Origin: Nitrososphaerota archaeon
Lineage (GTDB): Archaea > Thermoproteota > Nitrososphaeria > Nitrososphaerales > Nitrosopumilaceae
Reading direction: 5' to 3'
Length of the DNA: 55,322 nucleotides
Assembly (NCBI GenBank): GCA_018647405.1
Contig: JABGTD010000048.1
Coordinates: 1-55,322, forward strand
The notes beneath the pieces were generated by a model, which was given only the letters and a program-made list of their open reading frames with translations, searched no databases and was not told where the DNA came from. The position numbers were made by a program, and so were the translations under genes. Each line of letters begins with the position of its first letter. Within the stretch, counting starts at the first letter, position 1. Below are positions 35,196-43,954 of this stretch, piece by piece.

Positions 35196-35618
35196 ATGGA
35201 AATAAAAAAAATCCTAGTTGCAATAGATGGCTCAGAGCATTCAGAAAAAGGATTAGACATAGCAATCAGTCTTGTGAAAGAGAGTAAAAAATCAATTTTA
35301 GGTTTGTTTGTAAAACCTCATTCAGTAAATTCGCTCAGATATGGGGATGTATTTTCAGGACATCACGATGAAATTGCTAAAAAATCATTTCAGAGTTTAA
35401 GAGAAAAATGTGAGAAGAATAATGTTGAGTTTAAAACCGAGATAAGAACTGGGGATGTAAAAACAACTATTGAAAAAATGACAAACGATGACCAAATGAA
35501 TATTGATATGGTGATCATAGGTTCTAGAGGAAGAGGCTCAGTCAAAGGAACACTTCTAGGAAGTGTTTCAAAATATGTTTTGGATAAGAGCAAAGTTCCA
35601 GTTCTAATAATAAAATGA
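35196..35618 (+). CDS. universal stress protein, UspA family
   Basis: 140 residues. The start KKILVAIDGSEHSEKGLDIA and the C-terminal ATP-binding pattern GSRGRGSVKGTLLGSVS (G-x2-G-x9-GS type) are characteristic of Usp domains that bind ATP. A conserved VPVLIIK ends the protein. UspA proteins respond to starvation and DNA damage. It overlaps the start of the photolyase-like gene by four bases (ATGA), so translation of the two is coupled, suggesting a light- or damage-related stress unit. Confidence 0.95.
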   Translation: MEIKKILVAIDGSEHSEKGLDIAISLVKESKKSILGLFVKPHSVNSLRYGDVFSGHHDEIAKKSFQSLREKCEKNNVEFKTEIRTGDVKTTIEKMTNDDQMNIDMVIIGSRGRGSVKGTLLGSVSKYVLDKSKVPVLIIK

Positions 35619-37138
35619 CTAGAAATCTTTGTATTGTCCTTGGAGATCAGCTATCACAAAATATTACATCTTTAAAAAATCTTAGAAAAGAAGACGATAA
35701 AATTTTGATGATGGAGGTTGTAAATGAAGCAACATACGTAAATCATCACAAAAAAAAACTAATTTTGATTTTCAGTGCAATGAGACATTTTGCAGAAGAC
35801 TTGAAAAAACAAGGATATACAGTCATTTATTCAAAAATTAATAATTCATCAAATACATTTACTGAAGAATTAGTCAAGCAATGTAAAAATACAAAACCAA
35901 AAAAAATTGTGATAACACATCCTGGTGAATATCGAGTCTTACAAGAAATAAAAAAATGGAAAAAAATTGTAAAAATTCCAGTATCAATAGTTGAGGATGA
36001 GAGATTTTTTTGTAATATTAATGAGTTTGAGAAATGGGCTGCGAGTAAAAAAGAACTAAAGATGGAGACATTTTACCAAATGATGCGAAAAAAATACAAC
36101 ATATTGATTGATGAAAATGGAAAACCCCAAGGAGGAAAATGGAATTATGATATAAAAAATAGAAAGCGATTACCAAAAAATTATCCAAGTATTCCAAAAC
36201 CCTTGGAACATAAACCAGATAACATTACAAAGCAGGTAATTGAAGATGTAAAAGTAAAATTTCCAAAACATTTTGGTAATTTAGAATCATTTTGGTTTGG
36301 AACAACTCATCAAGATGCAATAAAAAGCTTGAATGAATTTATAGAAAATAGATTAGAATTATTTGGTCCATACGAAGATGCTATGGCACAAAATGAAAAA
36401 TTTCTATATCATTCAGTTTTATCGATAAATCTCAACATAGGATTGTTAGAACCAAAGCAGGTAATTGACAAAGTTTTACAAAAAAAGAATATTCCAGTAG
36501 AGTCTGTAGAAGGTTTTGTAAGACAAATTTTAGGCTGGAGAGAATACATTAGAGGAATTTACTGGTTAACAATGCCAAAATATTCAGAAACAAATTACTT
36601 TAATGCAAAAAATAATCTTCCAGAATTTTATTGGACAGGAAAAACAGATATGAATTGCATGAAAAATTGTTTGAATCAGACAATACAAGATGCCTATGCT
36701 CATCACATACAACGATTAATGATTACAGGAAATTTTTCATTAATTGCAGGAATTAATCCTAAACAAGTTTGTGATTGGTATCTATCAGTTTATGCAGATG
36801 CGTTTGAATGGGTTGAACTTCCAAACACGCATGGAATGACCCTTTATGCAGATGGAGGTATTGTTGGAACAAAGCCTTATGCCGCAAGTGGAAATTATAT
36901 CAACAAAATGTCAGATTATTGTAAAGATTGTAAATACGATGTAAAAAAGAAAGAAGGAGAAGATGCATGTCCATTTAACTATCTTTACTGGAACTTTTTT
37001 TTAACAAACAAAAAGAAACTAGAAAATAATCCAAGACTTTGGACCGTATTTTCTAATATCAAGAAAATGTCAAAAGTAAAAAAGAAACAAATTCAAAATG
37101 ACTCTAAAAATTTTCTAATTCAAATCACTAAAACATAG
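35615..37138 (+). CDS. iron-sulfur cryptochrome/photolyase (FeS-BCP, PhrB/CryB-like)
   Basis: 507 residues. The N-terminal Rossmann domain starts LCIVLGDQLSQNI, and the FAD-binding helical domain includes EGFVRQILGWREYIRG and ITGNFSLIAGINP. Cys348, Cys436, Cys439 and Cys452 have spacings 88, 3 and 13. These match my recollection of the 4Fe-4S ligands of Agrobacterium PhrB, a (6-4) photolyase. The C-terminal block SDYCKDCKYD...CPFNYLYW carries three of them. It is translated coupled to UspA. A second photolyase of class I lies at 42-43.4 kb. Repair of (6-4) photoproducts is likely; blue-light sensing is the alternative. Confidence 0.95.
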   Translation: MTRNLCIVLGDQLSQNITSLKNLRKEDDKILMMEVVNEATYVNHHKKKLILIFSAMRHFAEDLKKQGYTVIYSKINNSSNTFTEELVKQCKNTKPKKIVITHPGEYRVLQEIKKWKKIVKIPVSIVEDERFFCNINEFEKWAASKKELKMETFYQMMRKKYNILIDENGKPQGGKWNYDIKNRKRLPKNYPSIPKPLEHKPDNITKQVIEDVKVKFPKHFGNLESFWFGTTHQDAIKSLNEFIENRLELFGPYEDAMAQNEKFLYHSVLSINLNIGLLEPKQVIDKVLQKKNIPVESVEGFVRQILGWREYIRGIYWLTMPKYSETNYFNAKNNLPEFYWTGKTDMNCMKNCLNQTIQDAYAHHIQRLMITGNFSLIAGINPKQVCDWYLSVYADAFEWVELPNTHGMTLYADGGIVGTKPYAASGNYINKMSDYCKDCKYDVKKKEGEDACPFNYLYWNFFLTNKKKLENNPRLWTVFSNIKKMSKVKKKQIQNDSKNFLIQITKT

Positions 37139-37139
37139 A

Positions 37140-37391
37140 TCATGCTTTTTTCATAAATTCAGAGCACGGACAGGTTACTACCATACATTGCCGTTTATCT
37201 CCAAGATGTTTTGATTTCAAGTGTCGGCAAGCTATATTTTGACAAGTATTTTTTTCAATTTGTTTTTTTACAATGGATGCTGCAATTTTATTTGCCTCTT
37301 CTTTAGATAATTTTTTTTTGTCAATGTAATAATGGACAACTTGGGACCATAATTTATCCACTTGAAATGGAGTGACATTCTCCCACATCAT
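37140..37391 (-). CDS. small Cys-rich hypothetical protein, 83 aa
   Basis: 83 residues. The N-terminal half is helical (LWSQVVHYYIDKKKLSKEEA); the C-terminal half has five or six Cys/His candidates (CQNIACRHLKSKH, CMVVTCPCSEF) that could bind zinc or a FeS cluster. It ends one base from the stop of the FeS photolyase gene on the opposite strand. I do not recognise the family; spacing of the Cys/His residues supports a real metal-binding fold. Confidence 0.7.
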   Translation of the reverse strand: MMWENVTPFQVDKLWSQVVHYYIDKKKLSKEEANKIAASIVKKQIEKNTCQNIACRHLKSKHLGDKRQCMVVTCPCSEFMKKA

Positions 37392-37498
37392 GGCATAGTT
37401 TATGCGTTGGTCATAAATAAAATTGATCTATTCCCATTAAGTGAAGTTGAGAGAAGCCACTACGGAAGATGCTGACTTCTCAGAATGTTTAATCATAA

Positions 37499-37594
37499 TC
37501 ACTTTTTCTGTTTTTTTGTTTCTTCATCTGGAATATATCGTGAGATAAATTCATCAATTACTTTGAAGAAAGGACATTTACCTTCGTATATCAT
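37499..37594 (-). CDS. possible 31-aa ORF in the 37392-37692 intergenic stretch
   Basis: In an intergenic gap of about 300 bases, the minus strand holds ATG at 37594 and TGA at 37499-37501. The product begins MIYEGKCPFFKVID and ends with a Lys-rich tail. The Cys-Pro and the amphipathic helix look protein-like, but length alone gives little support. The rest of the gap has a hairpin candidate near 37451-37482 (GAGAAG...CTTCTC) that may be an RNA feature or terminator. Confidence 0.3.
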   Translation of the reverse strand: MIYEGKCPFFKVIDEFISRYIPDEETKKQKK

Positions 37595-37692
37595 GGGTTA
37601 GTATACACACTTGTAGAATAAAAGCATGTAGAGAAGTTTTTTTCTAAAAAATTTTGGTAAATTATTTATTGAAAAAAATATGCAAAAATTAT

Positions 37693-38184
37693 ATGCGACT
37701 TTCACTATTCAAAATAAGCATTTTACTGGTAATAATTGGAGCATCTGGTACTGGAATCATATTTTCAGAATCAGATAAGATACAACAAGTAATGACATTA
37801 AATCAGACAGAATTTAATGAAGTAAGCTTATTTTTTGAGGCAGAAGATATAGCATATTACAAGATAACAATTCCAGAATTTGAGGGTCAAGGAGTATTTT
37901 ATAGGATTGTTGATGAGGACCAAAATACCATATCAAAGGGAATATCTGAAACAAAGATGTCAATTAGATACTTTGATGTAAAAGAATCAGGCGTACATAC
38001 GATGATTGTAACAAATCTTTCTCAAGAGAGTATGAAGTATGAAATAGAAATTGGGAGCACAGATGCTAATAAAATCATTATTCCAGCAGGAATTATGTTT
38101 GTAGGAGGATTATTACTATTATTCACATCTTTTATGAAGTTGAAAAATTATAGAACAGAACAACCTGATGAAAATATCAGATGA
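37693..38184 (+). CDS. hypothetical membrane protein with extracytoplasmic domain, 163 aa
   Basis: An N-terminal hydrophobic helix (ISILLVIIGASGTGIIF), about 95 residues of probable beta-sandwich outside the cell (EDIAYYKITIPEFEG, SGVHTMIVTNLS), and a C-terminal helix (IIIPAGIMFVGGLLLLFTSF). ATG at 37693 is chosen over an earlier TTG-type start because it puts the helix at the N-terminus. The shape resembles emp24/pre-peptidase-like sensor domains, but no family is assigned. The 3' end overlaps the convergent paralogue-type membrane gene by 37 bases. Confidence 0.7.
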   Translation: MRLSLFKISILLVIIGASGTGIIFSESDKIQQVMTLNQTEFNEVSLFFEAEDIAYYKITIPEFEGQGVFYRIVDEDQNTISKGISETKMSIRYFDVKESGVHTMIVTNLSQESMKYEIEIGSTDANKIIIPAGIMFVGGLLLLFTSFMKLKNYRTEQPDENIR

Positions 38185-38747
38185 ATTGGCATGCATTGAA
38201 TGTAATGACCAAAGTATAATGCAAAATTAAATGCAAGCCATGTTGTCATAAGTAGAAAAGTTACAATTGAAAATGGTAAAAATGCTCTGAGATTAGTATT
38301 TTGACGAGATTTTATTATTAGAAATCCACCTAATGCAGATAAAACAATTCCAATCTCAAGTGGCTGATGTGTTAATGATAACAAACCATCAATTCCAAAC
38401 ATATCATGAGATATGGAATCTCCAAAACCTGAGATAATTTGCATTATAGAACCAATTATTACAAGTTGGAGTCCACGTTTCAAAATTCCATTAATGGAAT
38501 TTTTTATCAATAAATTAATGGAAAATAAAGACGCAATGGCAACGAGTGTAACACCAGCATATACTACAATATGTGGATCTGACCAGAAAAATTCTGGTGA
38601 ATTTTGAATATGATTAATAGCATCCCATATCCCTGCTACAAGAATTACCAGAGGTCCAGTTACTGCTAGAATTGAAATTATAGATAATTGTGAATTAGAT
38701 TTTAAACAAAGACGATTAGAGACTTTTTCAAGTAAAGTGGTAAGCAT
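38148..38747 (-). CDS. polytopic membrane protein with WD-NH-PHI-YAGV and HD-GIDGLLS-TH motifs
   Basis: 199 residues with about five membrane helices. Conserved polar motifs are GIWDAINHI, SDPHIVVYAGV, GDSISHDMFGIDGLLS and LTH. The same motifs, in the same order, occur in the 351-residue protein at 40403-41458 (GSWDITNHI, AEPHIILYAGV, DFWWHDTYGLDGLLSPTH), so the two are paralogues; this one lacks the extra C-terminal helices. The His/Asp set within membrane segments suggests a metal- or proton-binding site. The function is unknown. It is convergent with the small membrane-protein gene. Confidence 0.8.
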   Translation of the reverse strand: MLTTLLEKVSNRLCLKSNSQLSIISILAVTGPLVILVAGIWDAINHIQNSPEFFWSDPHIVVYAGVTLVAIASLFSINLLIKNSINGILKRGLQLVIIGSIMQIISGFGDSISHDMFGIDGLLSLTHQPLEIGIVLSALGGFLIIKSRQNTNLRAFLPFSIVTFLLMTTWLAFNFALYFGHYIQCMPIHLIFSSGCSVL

Positions 38748-38972
38748 AATTTAATACCGTTTTTTTATATTAAAAAACCAATCTCATAAAATCATATAAT
38801 GGAATTAGTTAAAAAATGAGAAGTTTAAGATCAGTAACTGTGTGTTCATCTGCTACACACGTTAGTAATTGATGACAATCTCTCTATTAGCTCTTTTAAA
38901 AAAAAGACAATTAAAACAAGTATTTCATTATTGACGTTAAGATCATAACTTGAGATCAAATTTTTAGAATTT
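38748..38972. other. 225-base intergenic stretch without a supported gene
   Basis: This AT-rich spacer separates two divergent genes (the membrane protein to the left and a hypothetical to the right). I see no open frame above 30 codons that I would defend, no tRNA and no clear terminator. A GTGTG...CACAC half-symmetry around 38838-38859 (TGTGTGTTCATCTGCTACACACG) may be an operator or small hairpin. Confidence 0.4.
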
Positions 38973-39434
38973 ATGCCTACAAAGAGATTTAATGAAAGGA
39001 AAAAACTTGGTTGTATGTCAGTCTGGTTGGGCGGAATATTTCTAAAAGATGAAGGTGGATATGAGATCATTTTGAAATCACTTGCTCACTATAAGAAACG
39101 ATTACGATCAATAGGTGAAAGTCCAGAATTAAAAGAAGCAGCTGCTATGTTTGCACCTATTTTACAATCGCAAGCACAGAAAAGATATCCAATGGTTATA
39201 GGAGCAATAAAAAAAATTGAACAGATGTTGCAAGGCACAATATCTCCTCAATCATTAGAAGAAGAACTGGATACTTTAGAAAAAGCGTTAGAATGTCATC
39301 AATCAGATATTGCAAAGGCACAAGATACAGGTCGAGAATATTTTATGAAATTATTGGGAGATTTACAAGAGGCACAAAAAGATTCAGAACCAATTAAAAA
39401 CGCACTTGTAAAAATAAAACAGTATTCAGATTAG
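38973..39434 (+). CDS. hypothetical helical protein, 153 aa
   Basis: 153 residues. The first 40 contain GCMSVWLGGIFLKDEGGYEII, and the remainder is mostly helical and coiled-coil-like (LEEELDTLEKALECHQSDIAKAQ). No signal peptide is evident. The stop overlaps the secreted-protein gene on the other strand by four bases (TTAG), the same stop-sharing layout seen elsewhere here. The family is not recognised. Confidence 0.7.
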   Translation: MPTKRFNERKKLGCMSVWLGGIFLKDEGGYEIILKSLAHYKKRLRSIGESPELKEAAAMFAPILQSQAQKRYPMVIGAIKKIEQMLQGTISPQSLEEELDTLEKALECHQSDIAKAQDTGREYFMKLLGDLQEAQKDSEPIKNALVKIKQYSD

Positions 39435-40129
39435 TTTTTCAAAGATTTTACATAATCCTCAAGCTTTTGTTTCTTTTCTTCAGGAGATAATGGTAAGAAT
39501 TCTTTCCATTGTTCTTTCATTTCCTGTTTTTTTAGCTCTTTAGCTTCATCAGACATTGTATCCCATTGCATTTTCATCTGCATAAAATGAATAATCATAG
39601 CAGCTCTGTCTTGAAGTGAAATAGACTTCCATGCATCACCCATTTCTTTAAATTGCTTTTTCTTTTCAGCAATCTGCTCAGGAGTCATGTCTTTGTAGTA
39701 ATCTTTCATTTTTTTATCGTATTTTTTATCATATTTTTTATCAGAGTATCGTTTGTTTTTGTAAGAATCCTTTGATACAACATCGGATACGTAAAGTTGT
39801 TCTCCAGTTCCAGCATCAACTAGAACTTTGTTATGACCTCTATTGTCATCCATCATTACAACTTTGTATACAAGAAAACCGTTAATCACAGAAAGTTTTC
39901 CATAAATTGCTTTACTATCTGGTACAGCATCTTCAGCTGTAGACATTGCATCAACTAATGTAATGTTGCTTAACTCAGCAAAATCTTGACCATCTGCAAT
40001 AGGAATTGTTCCTTGAATTGCAGGATATCTTGTTTTATCCCAATCAGCAAATGCAGGAGTTGCACCAACGGATGTAACTAATACACTAATCAACATTAAA
40101 GCTGCGAATTTTCCAACAAGTTTTGTCAT
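39431..40129 (-). CDS. secreted PepSY-like protein with charged C-terminus
   Basis: 232 residues. A cleavable signal peptide (KFAALMLISVLVTSVGATPAFA, about 7-28, likely cut after AFA) is followed by a PepSY-like domain (LVDAMSTAEDAVPDSKAIYG, NGFLVYKVVMMDD, KVLVDAGTGEQLY). A highly charged Lys/Asp/Glu region comes next (repeats of KKYD near 130-140) and ends in helices with MTPEQIAEKKKQF. PepSY domains bind or inhibit proteases. The charged tail may coat the cell surface. The 3' end overlaps the convergent gene by four bases. Confidence 0.8.
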   Translation of the reverse strand: MTKLVGKFAALMLISVLVTSVGATPAFADWDKTRYPAIQGTIPIADGQDFAELSNITLVDAMSTAEDAVPDSKAIYGKLSVINGFLVYKVVMMDDNRGHNKVLVDAGTGEQLYVSDVVSKDSYKNKRYSDKKYDKKYDKKMKDYYKDMTPEQIAEKKKQFKEMGDAWKSISLQDRAAMIIHFMQMKMQWDTMSDEAKELKKQEMKEQWKEFLPLSPEEKKQKLEDYVKSLKN

Positions 40130-40261
40130 ATCAAATCGTTTGATAATTGATATAAAAAAGGATCCTAGAATTTGTTCATAGTATAATTTGCATATTAGAC
40201 ATTTTACAATGATAATTGGGCGATTAGCAACCCTTTTTTCTTATAATGTGTATAACAGGGT

Positions 40262-40423
40262 ATGACAGATCCAATTTGTAATTTATGTGAAAGAAAACTT
40301 TCTGACCATACATACGAAGAATCTATCAAATGTGCTATGGAATTAATCAAACAAGGACACAAAAAAATTGGAATGGGTCAGCATCGTTTACGACAAACAA
40401 TGTCAAAGGATAATTCTACGTGA
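40262..40423 (+). CDS. 53-aa Cys-containing small protein
   Basis: ATG at 40262, stop TGA at 40421-40423. The product starts MTDPICNLCERKLSDHTYEE (CNLC pair, later a single Cys, and two His) and ends with a basic tail. A one-zinc fold is plausible. It overlaps the 3' end of the convergent membrane-protein gene by 21 bases. Residue use and the N-terminal CxxC pair argue for a real gene. Confidence 0.6.
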   Translation: MTDPICNLCERKLSDHTYEESIKCAMELIKQGHKKIGMGQHRLRQTMSKDNST

Positions 40424-41458
40424 TACTTTAACCGCAATTATAGTTCCAATAAGACTTGATACTGCACCACATGCTATTAAGAGAGGAAAGATTACAACTA
40501 TGAATTCTGAATAAATTAAAGGTATCATACTAGGCCATACAAGTCTATGAAACATAACTTCATTGTATGTATACGTGATTAGAGGAAAATATGAAAAAAT
40601 GAAACTAGAACCGACTATTGCACCTGCAATGTAATGAGATTTCTTTATTTTTGATTTGTTTATTATTACATCTGCTAAAACAAATGGAACTAAATTGAGT
40701 AAATAAAATGGTATAGCATCCACTAAGACAGGATTTGGCAACAAAGCAGACAAGATCATAATTAAAATGTAAAATGCTCCAGTTGTACTTAGGTAACCAA
40801 ATCGTCCAGGATTTACTTTTGATGAACTAATCAAAATGAATGCCATTACAATTGGATAAACAATTGTTGCAAATATAGCTGCAAATGTTGGTTCTGGATT
40901 AAAATCAAAATAATCAGTTTTTGAAAAAGGAAGAGAAAATGAATGTGCAAAACCGGTAAGTGAAAACCACACACCAGTAAAGATCAATCCTTGTAAAATT
41001 ATACCAGTTTTTCGTTTTAATTTATTTTCAATTCGAATAATTCCTATCACCGATGCAATACTGGTAAATAACATTCCTGTCATCAATACTAAATGTGTAG
41101 GACTCAATAAGCCATCAAGACCATATGTATCGTGCCACCAAAAATCTAACGGTCCTGCAATTATCAACAAAAATATTCCAAGTCCAGAAAAAAGTTTTGG
41201 AAATTTTAGGTTGAAAATATTTTTATTTTTTATGGGTAAAAATAATCCAACAAAGCCACTAATTGAAACAATTACACCAGCATACAAAATGATATGAGGT
41301 TCTGCAAAGAAAGATTCAGGTTTATTCAATATATGATTAGTAATGTCCCAAGAACCAGCACCAGTAACAAGAACAACACCCATTCCTAAAACAATGTAGG
41401 GTATGACAATTTTCCAAAAAGGAATGTTTTCTTTTATTTCAGATATCTGATCACTCAA
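40403..41458 (-). CDS. polytopic membrane protein, paralogue of 38148-38747
   Basis: 351 residues with about nine membrane helices. The conserved motifs are GSWDITNHI (about 36-44), AEPHIILYAGV, DFWWHDTYGLDGLLSPTH and, further on, SFSLPFSKTDYFDF. Four His and several Asp fall at fixed places shared with the smaller paralogue. The start is TTG at 41458. It overlaps the upstream gene for a single-pass extracytoplasmic beta protein by 8 bases, so these two are an operon. I infer an integral membrane metal/redox-type module; there is no named family. Confidence 0.85.
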   Translation of the reverse strand: MSDQISEIKENIPFWKIVIPYIVLGMGVVLVTGAGSWDITNHILNKPESFFAEPHIILYAGVIVSISGFVGLFLPIKNKNIFNLKFPKLFSGLGIFLLIIAGPLDFWWHDTYGLDGLLSPTHLVLMTGMLFTSIASVIGIIRIENKLKRKTGIILQGLIFTGVWFSLTGFAHSFSLPFSKTDYFDFNPEPTFAAIFATIVYPIVMAFILISSSKVNPGRFGYLSTTGAFYILIMILSALLPNPVLVDAIPFYLLNLVPFVLADVIINKSKIKKSHYIAGAIVGSSFIFSYFPLITYTYNEVMFHRLVWPSMIPLIYSEFIVVIFPLLIACGAVSSLIGTIIAVKVSRRIIL

Positions 41459-42011
41459 CTATAATCACCTTTTTTTCTACAAATTCATTATCTTCATCTA
41501 CTGATCCACCTTTTGGAAAGATTGAATCTACAGTAAATGGAGCAGATTTTGCTTTAGTAAAAATTCTAAATTCACCTAAATTTTCTGGGAAAATTTCTAA
41601 TTGTAAAATTGGTTTTTTGTTAATTGGATTTGGCATATTAAAAATATGTAATAAAGGGTAATCTGCAATTTTAAAATCACTAGGATAGTATGTTTTTACT
41701 TCATCACCAATCTCAAAAAATTTTGGTGATTGTGTAAACTGACTTGATTTGATTTTTATTTCATCAAAAGATTTTGCATCAGGAAAACCAATGATTAGTA
41801 TTAACATATCAGAATCTCCACCAGTTACTCCTGAATCAATGATTAGATCAATTGACTCTCCACTAGAGATTGATTGGTTATCTAATGACGTAACAAAAAA
41901 TGGTGATGTTATTTTTTTTTCTGTTAATGACATTGTATCTGGAAATACAATGCCCATGATTAGAAAATATACCGCCATTATAGCTATTGAAGCAAAAATT
42001 AGTCGATTCAT
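41451..42011 (-). CDS. membrane-anchored extracytoplasmic beta-sandwich protein, 186 aa
   Basis: An N-terminal hydrophobic segment (about 1-25, FASIAIMAVYFLIMGIVF) precedes a beta-rich extracytoplasmic domain (SSGESIDLIIDSGVTGGDSDMLIL and EIFPENLGEFRIFTKAKSAPF noted in part). The layout resembles a CopC/immunoglobulin-like sensor, without the Met/His metal sites of CopC. It is the first gene of an operon with the nine-helix membrane protein, which suggests the two form one complex. Confidence 0.7.
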   Translation of the reverse strand: MNRLIFASIAIMAVYFLIMGIVFPDTMSLTEKKITSPFFVTSLDNQSISSGESIDLIIDSGVTGGDSDMLILIIGFPDAKSFDEIKIKSSQFTQSPKFFEIGDEVKTYYPSDFKIADYPLLHIFNMPNPINKKPILQLEIFPENLGEFRIFTKAKSAPFTVDSIFPKGGSVDEDNEFVEKKVIIVE

Positions 42012-42049
42012 GTAAAAAATTACAAGGAAGAATATTTGAGACTTGGCAA

Positions 42050-43408
42050 TTAAACAACCTTAAACATTATTTTTGAACGAGCTGATTCCTCTTTGTGGAC
42101 TATCATTGGTTTAGGATAATTTATTGATGCGTCCAATGGTTTAGTTTCAATTTCATGAATCTCTTTTGTGGAAACATCAATTAATTCTGGAACCCATTTT
42201 TTTATGTATACACATTCAGGATCAAACCTTTTTTGTTGTAGCCATGGATTAAAGACTCGGAAATATGGTTGAGCATCACAACCAGTAGATGCAGACCATT
42301 GCCAGCTTCCTGCATTAACACATGGATCATAATCAATCAGATATTTTGCAAAATGTCTTTCGCCAAGTCTCCAATCACATTGAAGATCCTTTGTAAGAAA
42401 AGATGCAACAATCATTCTACATCGATTATGCATGAAGCCCGTTTGTTTCAATTCACGCATACCAGCATCCACTATAGGGAATCCAGTAATCCCATCAGTC
42501 CATTTTTCAAACTTTCTTTTATTGTGAGACCATTTTAGATCTTGATATTTTTCTTGAAATTCTTTCTTTTGTGAGTATGGAAAATGAAACATTAGATGTG
42601 AAAAAAAATCTCGCCAGTATAATTCAGATATGAATGAATGATCAGTTCCAAAAAATTTAGAGGCTGCTTGATAGACTTCTCTTATTGAAACAGTTCCAAA
42701 ACGATTATGTGTAGAAAGTTGTGATGTAGGTTTTGAAGGAATATTTCTTTGTACATTATAATCTGCAATATCATCAAATTTTTCTAAAATTTTAAGACCA
42801 TTTTTTCTTCCTCCTTTGATTACGGTAGTATCTGGAATTATTTTTTCAAGTTTAGAAATTGTGTTATCAGAGTCTTGATTTGAACTGATTAAGTTTTTGT
42901 GAGTAAATTTTCGTGGTGATCTCACCTTATACTGAGATGCTGCACGATAAAACGGAGTAAATACAAGATAAGGTGTATCATCTTGCTTTAATACAGAACC
43001 TGCGTCACGTAGTAAAAGATCACCATATGCCTCAAAATCAATATTATTTTTTTCACATACGAGTTTGAAATGATTATCACGAAATCTACCATATGGTGAA
43101 TTATCTCGGTTCATAAAGACAGCATTAATTTTGTCTTGTTTTACAGATGATGAGATTAGTGAAGAAATAGAATCTTGTTTGATTAGAATATTACAATTTT
43201 TTGCTTGCTCAAACAAATCTTTTAGTGAATCAATCATAAATCTAATACGCATTTTTGCAAAAACTGGATTATTTTCATTTATCAAACTTTTTTCAAATAA
43301 AAAACAAGGTATAACTTCTTCAGAATTTTCACAAGCTTGAATTAAACCAGTGTTATCATCTAAACGATAATCACGTCTAAAGACAAAAAGTGATTTTTTG
43401 TATTTCAA
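42050..43408 (-). CDS. phr: class I cyclobutane pyrimidine dimer photolyase
   Basis: 452 residues. The N-terminal antenna domain starts KSLFVFRRDYRLDDNTGL. The FAD domain has SELYWRDFFSHLMF, then GFPIVDAGMRELKQTGFMHNR (noted as two blocks), LQCDWRLGERHFAKYLIDYD, and GSWQWSASTGCDAQPYFR. These are class I photolyase signatures with the FAD-binding and Trp-chain residues. It repairs UV-induced pyrimidine dimers using blue light. A cryptochrome function cannot be ruled out. It is the second flavin photolyase within 7 kb. A 38-base gap separates its 3' end from the beta-protein operon on the same strand. Confidence 0.96.
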   Translation of the reverse strand: MKYKKSLFVFRRDYRLDDNTGLIQACENSEEVIPCFLFEKSLINENNPVFAKMRIRFMIDSLKDLFEQAKNCNILIKQDSISSLISSSVKQDKINAVFMNRDNSPYGRFRDNHFKLVCEKNNIDFEAYGDLLLRDAGSVLKQDDTPYLVFTPFYRAASQYKVRSPRKFTHKNLISSNQDSDNTISKLEKIIPDTTVIKGGRKNGLKILEKFDDIADYNVQRNIPSKPTSQLSTHNRFGTVSIREVYQAASKFFGTDHSFISELYWRDFFSHLMFHFPYSQKKEFQEKYQDLKWSHNKRKFEKWTDGITGFPIVDAGMRELKQTGFMHNRCRMIVASFLTKDLQCDWRLGERHFAKYLIDYDPCVNAGSWQWSASTGCDAQPYFRVFNPWLQQKRFDPECVYIKKWVPELIDVSTKEIHEIETKPLDASINYPKPMIVHKEESARSKIMFKVV

Positions 43409-43449
43409 TAATGATAGTGTGTATTTAGAAATTAAAACCCTTGATATGA

Positions 43450-43863
43450 TTATTTTTTAGTTTCTTCTTTAGGTGCGTCTTCTGCTGCAGCTTCAGTTTC
43501 TGCTGGAGGTGCTTCATCTTTGATTTCTCCATCATATTTGCAGTTTACTTGGAAGATTTCGTCAGAAACTGTGTTTCCTCTAACAAGTTTTCTTTTTCTT
43601 AATCCTTTTTCAGTATCTTGTAGTCCAACTCCTTTTGACAGTAATACTCGTTTTCTTGCCATTCCATGCAGATCTCCTCTCATTGGAACACCAGACTTGT
43701 CACTGCCACCGGTAATTTTCAATTTACCAGCTAATCCTACAATTGCAGCATCAGTTTCTGCACCAACTATTAGACCCATGAGTGGATTTGCATCTCCTTC
43801 TTTGAGTTCTTTGGTGATAGATTTGCCTTTAACATCTGAAATTGTTAGTTTGAAATTAGCCAT
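43450..43863 (-). CDS. rps6e: 30S ribosomal protein eS6
   Basis: 137 residues from ATG 43863: MANFKLTISDVKGKSITKEL is the usual eS6 start, so a 19-residue upstream extension is rejected. Conserved blocks: NPLMGLIVGAETDAAIVG, ITGGSDKSGVPMRGDLHG, RVLLSKGVG and GLRKRKLVRGNTVS. The C-terminal acidic/Ala tail (EEPPAETEAAAEDAPKEETKK, only partly conserved) is unlike the basic eukaryotic tail. It lies 41 bases before the photolyase start on the same strand. Confidence 0.97.
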   Translation of the reverse strand: MANFKLTISDVKGKSITKELKEGDANPLMGLIVGAETDAAIVGLAGKLKITGGSDKSGVPMRGDLHGMARKRVLLSKGVGLQDTEKGLRKRKLVRGNTVSDEIFQVNCKYDGEIKDEAPPAETEAAAEDAPKEETKK

Positions 43864-43954
43864 TGCGATCTCAAAAATTTGTGAACTACTAATTAACCTT
43901 TGGACAATTTTAATTTGCAAAAAATTTTTAATTCAATTTTCCCATACACAAACC

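Noticed and set aside
43864-43920. 19-codon N-terminal extension of eS6
   Set aside because: The family starts at MANFKL, encoded from 43863.
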